A program made the translations under genes and the position numbers. Shown here in pieces: positions 45,801 to 57,800 of a stretch of 64,000 nucleotides of DNA (the first letter of the stretch is position 1; each line of letters starts with the position of its first letter). The stretch covers positions 496,001 through 560,000 of the forward strand of contig JAZGTN010000151.1 in the NCBI GenBank assembly GCA_037783415.1, written 5' to 3'. Source of the DNA: Leptasterias polaris. Its lineage: Eukaryota > Echinodermata > Asteroidea > Forcipulatida > Asteriidae. A model generated the notes under the pieces. That model searched no databases. It had not been told where the DNA came from and saw only the letters and a program-made list of their open reading frames with translations.

Positions 45801-48800
45801 TGACTTGAGAGGGTAAAAATAATAAATACCAACTTCGACTGGGCTTTGAATTCAATCCTGTTTATTCACCTGTTGTGGTGTGCTGGCTTTTTCAGTATCA
45901 ATCTTCCAAAACAATGTTCTCATGTGAAGATCCGTAAACACACGCCCACATGATATTCACGTTTTATACACGAATGGGAATTTCAGAAACTTGTTTTGTT
46001 TACGTTTGCATTTTCACAATCGCTTCAAAACAAACGTGCACATTGAGTCAATTTATGTTTTAAACTGTTTGTACATCTCATGAAAACGGGAGTATATTGC
46101 AAGAAACGTAAGTGTCACATTTGTTATGGAGTTTCATTCCAGGTTGGCTGGCAATTATGGATGGGACACTACTTTTGCGTCTGAAATCTTTACAAACGAA
46201 TATGGCCGTTTTTAGACGTTGGACAGATTCCAATTTATTTATGCGGTTCTGATGGAATGGACCTCATAATTACGCTGGCACAGTTCTTTATTACTTGGGG
46301 TCTGACGAAGGTCATTGTGTGCAGTTTCTTTGACTTTGGGGGAGCAGCTCAACAGGTTTCAGCGCAGCAGGCCAAGCATTTGGTTTGCTTTGTATGTAGA
46401 ACTACTTCAGTATTCAGCGCAGTTCAATTTGTTGTTTAGTTCTACACTCCCATGGTAGGGATGATTTGTAACTGTTTGGAGAGGACTATCGTTGAATTTA
46501 TCTTGTAAGACGACGAGCGGTTTCCCTTTGTGAGTCATGTGTGGTTTAACATTTAGTAACCTTTTGAATCTCATCTACCCCTTGAAATCCAAATTACAAA
46601 GGGTCTGTAGTTTCTGGTTATCTTCTTGTGTTTGGACTTCACGATATATAATATGCAGTCGTCTACGATGATCACAAACATTTTCTTCTCGTTGTTTGCA
46701 GTGAGTTTTGTTCAACCCCCATCTCCTATAATTCCTCATCCTAGTACCCGTACGTGAGGGACCCAAATAATATGGAACGCCAAAGACGCAAATAATCCGA
46801 CCAACACATCGATCGGACTGTTCCATCGATCGATCGGTCTTTTCCATCGATCGATCGGACTTTCCATCGATCGATCGGACTTTTCCATCGATCGACCGGT
46901 CTTTTCCATCGATCGACCGGTCTTTTCCATCGATCGATCGATGCTGTCAACCGATCGATCGGTGCTTTCAACCGATCGATCGATGAAAAAAGAGCGGTCG
47001 AAAAAGAGCGGTCGAAAAAGAGCGGTCGAAAAAGAGCGATTTAAAAAGAGCGATCGGTTGAAAAAGAGCGATCGGTTGAAAGCACCGGTCGATCGGTTGA
47101 AAACACCGATCGGTTGAAAAGTGCGATCGGTCGGTTGAAAAGAGCGATTGAAAGACCGATGTGCCTACATCGATGCGTACACCTCACACACAGAGTGCGT
47201 AGACCTGCGTGTGCGCCTCACGTAGACCTGTGTGTGTGCGGCGGACTGACAGCATTCCTTTCACTCCCACATAGGACACAAGTCAACCAATCAGACGTAA
47301 GATGCATATTCATGAGGTAAAATACTTTATTTGCCACGAGGCAGCATGAATGGGTTGTACTGTATACGTTTGGTAATTCTTGGAGCCTATGTGTTCAGGT
47401 TTCAGGTTTACGGTTTATTTCCATACAATTAGGCAGTACAATATAAAGGAAAAAATACTTATCGGAACTTAATAATGGGGCGGTCAGACAAGAAGCCTAA
47501 GCTTGTACAAGGTCTGGCCTCTTCATAAAGGATTACATATAAATAATATAGTTACAATCATGAGTTTTCAAATAAATAAGCAATAATTATTATATGGTAT
47601 TGTTATTAAATAATTTAATTTAATAATTCATAACCTGATAGGTCAATAAATACAATGTTGAAGATGAATAAATAACCATCTTTAGCTGAAGGATTTTAGT
47701 AGTCGTGTCACATGGCAATCCAATTAATATTTATCTAAAGCTCCTAGTTATCATTACCACATTAAGAAGAAGTTTCTTAAAGTACTTCTTACATGCTCTA
47801 CTTGAAGTCGTGGGCACTGCAGGAAGATCGAATTTGGTTCCAATTTGGTTCCAAAGTTCCAAGTACGTGTTAATCCTATATAAATCATATGTACGTCCTT
47901 CGTCTTTAATTGTTTTGAAGTGTTTACTTACATTTATTTTTTGAGTACGTGTTTGTACATTGTGACCCATTCTAATACTTTGTTCTCAACTCGACCTCGG
48001 ACCTTTTGGTTCACCTAAATTGTTATTATTATTCTCTGTCTCAATGCAAATGCATGTCTTTAGGGACCATTGCCTACAAACTCTGCTTCTTCAATGGATC
48101 CCTCTGCAGTGATGTTTATTTTCATCTAGTTCTTGATAATATATAAACCGATCACTCTTTAGTGATATTGTCTTTTTACTTGTTGATGCTGTGAAAATTT
48201 CACTTCAAGAGGTGGTCGCGTTTTTGAGATTTCACCGAAAACCGGAGCGAATATATTTCCATGCAGGATTCTCTATAGGAATACAAAGTCTGGGGAGAAC
48301 GTAACGTTTCTCAGATTCAAATTTGGGGGGCTAAAATGGATATATTTTTCCAGAACCGTAGTACTTCCATGGAGGTAGAAATAGTACTTCGAAGTGTTAA
48401 GTTTTTTCTCAAAATGCATTATACAATTCAAAGCTGCTGCACTTCTTACCAAGTAATTTGTTATTGCCATTTTTTTTCAGAGTCATACAGACTCTTTAAC
48501 CTCATAGAGAGGGGAGAAATTTTGTTGGAGTGATTTACAGTTTTGATTTTATAACAAAATAATCGCAAAAATTTCAAAATGCCACGGCATCATGATTTTA
48601 TTCATCTCGAACATAACTAGTAGAGGGAAGAGTAGACAATGATAATAATGATATTTTGTCGGTCTGTTCAATGAACTAATGGATGAACTCCCAAATAAAA
48701 ATGTATCTAGAAACAGGCACGTGGTAAAATATTGTTCAAGCGATGTACAGTTTTGAAGGTATACAATTTATTTCATCTTCAAAAGAAGAAACGGCTCGGA

Positions 48801-51800
48801 CCTAGCCACACTAATGCCGATATTTTGATTTTTGCAACTGGCCTCCAGAACGAACCGGCTATTGGGTTTCAGCCGGTTCCATCCATCGAGTTCGCCAAAG
48901 ATAAAACAAAATTAGGCCATTCAATTTCGTTTTCAAGCATTAAAATTCCTTTATCACTGCGTTCAAATGAGCATATTGTCATTCTTTTTGTGACGCATAA
49001 TCCGTCATTCAACTTAGCAAAGCTGGTTCGACTGGAGTTTTTTACTTATTAATTTTAATTGTTTTAATTTCGTAACGAGGAAATCAATTTTGCTAAATGA
49101 GAATTCAAAAAATTACGATAAAGAAAGGCGAATAGCAGATACACTGTACTAGGAACTTTTTCGTTACTTCACTTTAATTAAAGGCAAATCCTTTCATTTT
49201 AGATCTGTGTTTAAAGTAGACTTTTGGGGCCCGATAGGTATTTTTTAGTCTTTGTTTTGTTCATTATACTTTTATTGATTTTTTTTTTTTTTTTTTTTGT
49301 TTTTTTTGGGGGGGGGGTCTTCATTGATTCGGTGTGCACCAAGCCTACATGTACTTCACTATAGAAACAGCGAAGTTGACATTGCATTTTCTCCCTCGCT
49401 TGTCTGTGGACTTGTTGATGTTCAAATTGACCGCAAGCTCAAGGTAGCCTTCATGATCTACCTGGTACACTACCTGGTGTAGCGACCACGAGCTGCAATT
49501 TCAAGAAATATGCGGGTAAAACTGTAGCGAATGCTCGTCTTCGAAGTACATCGGCAAATAAGTGAACCGTATATTTATGCCTTTAAAGGGTCTGTATACG
49601 TTTGATAATGACTCTGAAAATTAATGACAACAAAAACTTGTAAAAGTAGTGCAATCTCTTACTTCTTTCTTACAAAACATTTATAAAAGAAAAACAAAGA
49701 AAACTAGATTTTATCTTTACACAACTGATCTGAAAAGTAGCCATATTTTTCATTTTTTTTAAATTGAAGTGGTTTATAAAGATCTAGTTGCATGTTATAA
49801 CGTTGATTGCATGCACTTATTGTGTTTATACACATATTCAAGCATAATTACCAACAAAATTATACACATGGCTTTGTATTCGTACATTTAAAAGGAAATA
49901 TTTTGTATTGTTTAAGTGTACATAATAATCACATTGTTTGATTGATGATTACAAGCATTACTTACTCACGACATCTTTTGATTACAACGGATATTAAACA
50001 AACAAACATACGCCTAAACCATTGCGGTTTATACAGATGTTGATTACACCAACTGTCATCACTGAATTAAGAGGTATCGAAATAAATGGAGTCATATAAT
50101 TTAAGAAATAATTTAAGAAATAAAAGGAAGTCATAACCGCCATCTTGGTACTGTCTTCGATGAAGCGTCCTTTGTCTTCTCTCTCAATCCCTGCCGGGTC
50201 TACTCTCCGCATGCTTTGGCGTACGCTGTCTCTTCGGACTCGAAGACCCATTGATTCAAGACGCGTTTAAAATGCCGAAGGTCATGTCGGTCTTAAATGG
50301 TTCGTAACTGCTGTCATGAACCAGTGGCAGTTCCAAAACACTGGTCGAACCAGCTTTGCTAAGTTGAATGACGGATTATGCGTCACAAAAAGACTGACAA
50401 TATGCTCATTTGAACGCAGTGATAAAGGAATTTTAATGCTTGAAAACGAAATTGAATGGCCTAATTTTGTTTTATCTTTGGCGAACTCGATGGATGGAAC
50501 CGGCTGAAACCCAATAGCCGGTTCGTTCTGGAGGCCAGTTGCAAAAATCAAAATATCGGCATTAGTGTGGCTAGGTCCGAGCCGTTTCTTCTTTTGAAGA
50601 TGAAATAAATTGTATACCTTCAAAACTGTACATCGCTTGAACAATATTTTACCACGTGCCTGTTTCTAGATACATTTTTATTTGGGAGTTCATCCATTAG
50701 TTCATTGAACAGACCGACAAAATATCATTATTATCATTGTCTACTCTTCCCTCTACTAGTTATGTTCGAGATGAATAAAATCATGATGCCGTGGCATTTT
50801 GAAATTTTTGCGATTATTTTGTTATAAAATCAAAACTGTAAATCACTCCAACAAAATTTCTCCCCTCTCTATGAGGTTAAAGAGTCTGTATGACTCTGAA
50901 AAATAATGGCAATAACAAATTACTTGGTAAGAAGTGCAGCAGCTTTGAATTGTATAATGCATTTTGAGAATAAACTTAACACTTCGAAGTACTATTTCTA
51001 CCTCCATGGAAGTACTACGGTTCTGGAAAAATATATCCATTTTAGCCCCCCAAATTTGAATCTGAGAAACGTTACGTTCTCCCCAGACTTTGTATTCCTA
51101 TAGAGAATCCTGCATGGAAATATATTCGCTCCGGTTTTCGGTGATATCTTAGAAAATCTGGGAAAAAAACACATGTTAGTTTAATTGTATATACATTTAT
51201 ATAGGATTAACACAATCAGTAGGCTCCAATTACCAAACGTATACAGCACCTTTAAATGAACTAGATGTAATGCTGCCTCGTGTACATGTACATTGTACAA
51301 CCTATGCACGATGCCACGTGGCGAATAAAATATTTTACCTCATGAATATTTATCTTACGTCTGATCGGTTGAGTTGTGTCCTATGTGGGAGTGAAAGGAA
51401 TGCTGTCAGCCCGCCGCACACACACAGGTCTACGTGAGGCGCACACACAGGTCTACGTACCCCGTGTGTGAGGTGTACGCATCGATGTAGGCACATCGGT
51501 CTTTCAATCGCTCTTTTCAACCGACCGATCGCACTTTTCAACCGATCGGTGTTTTCAACCGATCGACCGGTGCTTTCAACCGATCGCTCTTTTTCAACCG
51601 ATCGCTCTTTTTAAATCGCTCTTTTTCGACCGCTCTTTTTTGACCGCTCTTTTTTCATCGATCGATCGGTTGAAAGCACCGATCGATCGGTTGGCAGCAT
51701 CGATCGATCGATGGAAAAGACCGGTCGATCGATGGAAAGTCCGATCGATCGATGGAAAAGACCGATCGATCGATGGAAAAGTCCGATCGATGTGTTGGTC

Positions 51801-54800
51801 GGATTATTTGCGTCTTTGGCGTTCCATAAAATAATAACATGTTTAGCGTATGAATTAGTTCAAATTTGACAGTGAACTGCTACTGTACCTCTTGGGCATC
51901 GTCCATGCGCTCTCAGGGAGATGCCGGCATCGGTGCAAGCCGCGTTGTCAAGGTCACAAAGGCTGTCATAGGTCACCCCATCCGTGCCGCACACCTGCGG
52001 ACGAGGACCCACGCAAGTCCGTCTACACCCTGTGGGACGGAATTAAATGGAAATCAATGGTGCTTGGACGTTTAAATTCATCCTCTTGTTTGCAATTTAA
52101 AACAATAAGTAAGCACAATTCTGTTTACACAAGACCCAATTTCATAGCTCTGCTTTAAGCACTTTAAATATCGGTAAGCAAACATTGGCAGAATACCAGT
52201 AAATTTGTTGTGCTGAGCTATTTTTTTTTACGCCAGTCCATGAAATTATACCCAAATTAAGAAATTGAGACATTACTTCAAAGGTGATCGTTTCGACAAT
52301 GTTTTACAAAATCAACAGCTCACAAAAAAAACAGTGAGTCTTAATGGTCAGTAACTAGTGGAGTAGTAGTAGGCCCTACACCCTGTCGATAAATTTGGCA
52401 AACATACATACATTCATACACTGGGCTTTTATATAGCGCCATTTCATTTAGACCACAGCGCTTATAGCAAACAAACAATAGCATTGCAAAAATTTACAGA
52501 GAGCAACTAAGGAAAAATATATTTTTAAAGAGCTTGAAAATAGACAGCGCGTTTGAGGTGCGTATGGTGATGGGAAGGTTGTTTCACAGTGCTTGCTGGA
52601 GCGGCTAAAGAAAAGGATTTTTAGGCAACCGATTGGAGAGATTTGCTGCTGATCAAGGCGATCATCTGCTTGGCACGTCACAATGTAGTACGTATTTTGC
52701 CTTAGCCATCAACCATAGCCGTATCTGCACAGTATCTTTGCTTCAAATTTAAATCATTTTGCAATCAATGTATTGCGGAAACGGTGATATAGGATCGCTG
52801 TGCATCAAGTTGTTATCCGTTCAACACAGCTGTTCGCTTGTTCGGTCGGCTGTTAATTGATCTCAGATGCTGCAAATGGCTCGGAAAATGATACGATGTA
52901 AAGGTTAATTATTTTCCAAAGGGTCGACCCCTCTCGTGGTATTTGACCCCGTTGCCACGGTTACCCAAATCAGAATCCAGGTTTAAACCCTTTAAATATC
53001 ATCTTCAATTTAATATCTTTCAGCGAGTACGAAAGTGCGCTTCGAAATCCGTGGCAATGCTACGAGGAATCTCGTGGGGATAAAAGTACCAAAAAGCATA
53101 AACAATCTGAGTGTTCCCGTCGTCTCTACACAATCAGTCTGCAAAAATACCAGCACATTGTCGTTTTTTATCGCCTTTTCTTACATTTTATGTCATAACC
53201 CTCCTCCCCACCCCCTTCTCGCCCATGTGGTTCCAGCAAACTACAGTACCTAATCTGTGTACAGAGCTCGATTTCACAAGGTACTAAGATTCATCTTAAG
53301 ATGAGTTGTCAGTACTACCATAGTGATTTGTATTGTGACATCACACTTTGCTCAGCAATTAAGATTGGTACACAGTTAAGATCAATCTTTAGTCAAAAAA
53401 CGGCCATGAAGGATGAACAGTTTTCAATAAAACCCAATACTAGATACGTGCCTCCCTCTGGCCTATATAAGGGGGGACGTGTCTAACACTGCAAAATACC
53501 GGGGTGCTAAAATTGACACCATGGTAGTTGTCATATATACCAAAAAAGAATCAAAGTTAACCTCATAGGATGTTAAAACAACACACAAGTAATTGAGTTT
53601 GCAGAAATGTGTGTTATTTTAACACCCTATGGTGAAGAATTTTGATTCTTTTGGTGATGACACCTACCATGGTGTACATTTTAACAGTGTTTTTGCAGTG
53701 TATACGGTCGGGGCTTAATTTTACAAAACAGTAAAGTGGTTTTTAATTAATTTCGGTTGTAGGCCGAAGGAGTGACACTGAACTTTGAACTTTGAGGGAA
53801 ACAAAAATGCAGAAACATGATGACAACTAACTGAGTGACTTTTTAAAAGTCAAGGTTGGGCATAATTTTACATAACAGTAAAGTGGTTCGTTACTTTAAG
53901 TAATTTCGGTTTTAGGCCGAAGGAGTGACACTGAACTTTGATCTTTGAAGAAACAAAAATGCAGAATAATATGATGACAACTATACTGATCGTGACTTCT
54001 TAGTCAAGGTTGGGAATAATTTTACATAACAGTAATTAAAGTGGTTCATTACTTTAAGTAATTTCGGTTGTAGGGAGAGAGTAACTTTGATTATTACTTT
54101 GAACAAAAGTTTGAACTTTTGAGAGAAAAACGATGCAGAAATATGTTGAAAACCGTAGAGTGTCTTTAATCGGGTAAGTCAGTGTGAGTCACGTCGCGAT
54201 CTAAAACATAGTGCGCCATCAATCAGTCTATGAAAGAAAGGTTACCGTCTTGAACTCTCGGCTCTCTTTATGAATCTCACCTTGAAGATTGCAATCCCCA
54301 TGGCTCAGGAGGAACAGATCGGGTCTGTAGCAGGCACGGTTCTCCAGCTTGCACTGATTCTTGTAAGTCTGGCCGTCAGAACCGCACACGGGACTGCGAT
54401 GGTTTGGACATTTCTTGGTACATTCTGGTAAATGAATTAACAAAATCAGAAGAATATTAAACATTGTGCAATAATAATTGTTCAATATTATTCACATGGG
54501 AACTATTTTACTTTTGACTTTCACACGTTGGGGTGGGGGTACTCCACGCAGTTCGTCGGTGAATTAAACGATACTTCACACTAAGGAATTGTAAAGAGAA
54601 GAGAGAGAACATTCAGTGCCCCTCTGTGTATCCCAAAGTTCCCGATCGATTTTTATGATACTTGCCACAAAAAGTTATTTCTCCCAGATGAACATGCATG
54701 GTGAATAAACAAATTCCCCAAATTCGCCGATATATGGCACTTTTTGACACAAATTACATTTTCCCATAATTTCCGTATTTTTGGTCCAATGGCTATAAAA

Positions 54801-57800
54801 CTGCGTTTTTTAATATATTTATTTAGCTTTTTGTAACATACTCGATGACATAATATTTGCTTATTGAGGTCACTATTTAGGGCATTATAATTGTGTGTTT
54901 ATCCCATTTTCGGGGAAAGTCTGTATTTTATGTTTTCCACTTAAAATCGATATTGTCTCCAGCTTTTGGTGCCCAGGGTTCAAAGTTGAGGCCCGGTTGA
55001 CGGTTCTGTGGTAGGTCTGTTTCTTGTCATATAAATTGTTGGAAATGAGCATATTAAAATATTCCATTAATTAACATATTTAAAACCACTGAATACAGGC
55101 TGAAAACGCAAAATCCAAGATGGCTGCCGGATAGGCGGCGATTTTAATTATCCCAATGCATTTAACACCATCACGTGGCAAATCACTACAACTTTTTTTT
55201 TGTGATAGTTGAAAAAGAAAAAACACAAACTAAAACCACGTTTGACCCAACGTCAAACAAACCGGTGCCGTGCTACCAGCTGATCCCCGAGAGCAACTTT
55301 TTACAATACGACCCCAGATAAATACTAGGAGAAGTCAGAATGTTTGGTGATGATTGGACGCAGCGTTAAAACATTACGGGCAAAAGTATGATTGGAAAAA
55401 TTAGTTCCCCCGTCTTGATATAGGGTAGAAAGATCGATAAATTCGTTCATATCCACGTCTTTTCTGCGGGATAAGCATGGAATTGAAGCTACAAATAATA
55501 GTTTGAGTGGTCTGACGTTTCGGCGCTAGCAGAGTCTTTCTCGAAGACTGCTAGGGTCGAAACATCAGGCCACTTTCTTATTTTTGCATTATACCATAGG
55601 TCCTATGTTCTACATTATCGTTGAATGAAAATCAGTATTCTATTATAACACTTCGGACAAAAAGCCGAATATTTTGCCTCTGTGCCACCCTCTCAAAAAA
55701 TGTGTTAAAGAAGAAAAAGAAAAAAGGTTTCTTTGGGAAGGAAAATTCAGCAGAGTTCCCTTTACCACATCATAAAAAAAAAAACAGCTGATCCGTACAA
55801 CGTTATTATTTAGGTCACCTTGGAAGTGACTTTGAAGTGCGCACGTACACCTTCAAGGCCGCTCTCAATATTTGCTGCACACAGGATGTGCACGTCTGAG
55901 AACATTTTGGGGTGTGTGAACTCTTAAATTACTGCGCACGGGGGAACTTGACATTAACTTCAAGGCACTTGGGAACATTGTATTTGCGTCAACATAATGA
56001 CTGTGAGCAATTTTCTGAGGAGAAACTTCTGGTGTTTGTTTGTTCGCCTCAGGGGGAACATTAAATGTAGACCCTTTTCTAAACAATGGGCTTTGGGTCT
56101 GGCTTAGGCTCTGCTAGTCATGAAGACGTGCGGATTTGGGTCTGGCTTAGGCTCTGCTAGTCATGAAGACGTGCGGATTTGGGTCTGGCTTAGGCTCTGC
56201 TAGTCATGAAGACGTGCCGATTTGGGTCTGGCTTAGGCTCTGCTAGTCATGAAGACGTGCGGATTTGGGTCTGGCTTAGGCTCTGCTAGTCATGAAGACG
56301 TGCGGATTTGGGTCTGGCTTAGGCTCTGCTAGTCATGAAGACGTGCGGATTTGGGTCTGGCTTAGGCTCTGCTAGTCATGAAGACGTGCGGATTTGGGTC
56401 TGGCTTAGGCTTTGCTAGTCATGAAGACGTGCGGATTTGGGTCTGGCTTAGGCTCTGCTAGTCATGAAGACGTGCGGCTTTGGTACGGGGCTTTAAGGCA
56501 GGGTATATACTTTTCAACTTTTGGTAATTGTCAAAGACCAATATCCTCTCTTGGTGTATCGCAACCGTACCTGTGAAAGTTTCGGCTCAATAATTGGTCA
56601 TCGAAGTTGCAAAGCAAGAACATAATGACAGAACAAAACACACTTGTTGCATAGAATTGGGTGCTTTCAGACACCTGAGAAATTCCGCGTGCTTGAAGCC
56701 TTTTGCAGATTCAAATTCGGGGTGAAAAATTACCTCTTTCTTCAAAACCTGACTGGGTAAACTTTAAATGATTTGAGGTTGAACAACCCCAAGTCTTTCT
56801 TTTAAACTATACTACAAAGGGGGTGGTTTCTAATAATGTTTTATAATATCAACAGCTCTCCAGTGCTCTTTACCAAGCAAGGTTTTTGGGGTCGTAAACT
56901 TGTAAGGTAATTAACAAATTAAGTACACCCTGCCTAGGCAAAGTATACCTTTGGTTTTGGGGAACTGTTCGATTGTTTCAATCTTATATAATTGTAGATA
57001 TATACAATAATGCTAACCTGTGAACATTTTATTTCAAAAGGTGGTTGCCGTTTCGAGATATCGCCGAAAATCCGGAGTGAACATGTCCACTATAATCCCT
57101 AATAGTAATAGGAATACACAATCTGAGAAACGGATCCGACTGTAACGTTTCTCGGATTCAAATTTTGGGGGATAAAAACTGTTTATTTTTCATAACCACG
57201 TTACTTCGAAGTGAGGTGTTTCTTAAAATGCTTTATACTATCGAAACCAAAAGGTTTTTTATTGCCATTAATTTTAAAAGTGATTACCAAACGTATAATA
57301 CCTTCCCTTTACAGGCAGACAGAGCCTAAGCCGGAGAAGAAGCTGAAGTTGATTGCGAGGTTTTAAAAAAGGTCGTAGCACTTCATCTTGGTCAGGTTTC
57401 CCGAATACACGGTGGCTGTGATAGTTATTATTTTACTCTTATAATGAATTAACCAGTCTTTTGTTGTTGTCAGTCCAGCATTGATTTAGTTAATTGGTTT
57501 TGTTCGGGGGAAACGTATTAGTTTGTTTTATATAGGTTTTGTTGGCTGCGTTATACAAGAAAATCAGAAAGCTGAGAACTTTTACTGAAAAACGATTCTG
57601 TATTTGCTATTGTTCGCAAACAAAACAACACTATATAACACAGCAAATACGGAAATATTTCTGTGGCTGATTAGTGCAAGTACAGACCAATATTATTGAA
57701 ATAAAGGACGCCTCATAAGTAAACTTCATTGTAGCTCGCAAGCCTGAAGAAACCTGTGAACAAGGGTGCTTGGTACGTGAACCAGACCCGCCTGGGTAAA

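Larger units (their letters stand above)
46771..51828. mobile_element. 5.06-kb DNA transposon with very long inverted-repeat arms (IS3EU-like)
   Basis: Termini are TATGGAACGCC...GGCGTTCCATA, flanked by a perfect 6-bp duplication AAATAA (46765-46770 and 51829-51834). Left arm 46771-49033, right arm 50344-51828. The arms are near-identical inverted copies except for a LINE insertion of about 0.8 kb in the left arm. The arms hold subterminal CGATCGATCGGT-type arrays, a MITE copy and a HECT-like C-terminal fragment. The central spacer holds a short integrase/transposase-like fragment. The 6-bp duplication and TAT/ATA ends fit my recollection of the IS3EU superfamily, but that label is tentative. 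The element sits in the intron between K2 and D1 of the repeat-domain gene and is probably non-autonomous now. Confidence 0.85.

Noticed and set aside
45511..45816. 101-codon plus-strand ORF
   Set aside because: No domain, no splice support, and it lies in the K2-D1 intron amid repeats.
46736..46971. ORFs rich in SIDRWK repeats
   Set aside because: Translation of the CGATCGATCGGT tandem array; frame and content are by-products of the repeat.
48336..48533. 65-codon ORFs in both transposon arms (also 50843-51040)
   Set aside because: They lie wholly within the GTATACGTTTGGTAAT MITE and have no protein-like conservation elsewhere.
56095..56483. CRISPR-like array
   Set aside because: There are no unique spacers; it is a head-to-tail minisatellite in a eukaryotic intron.
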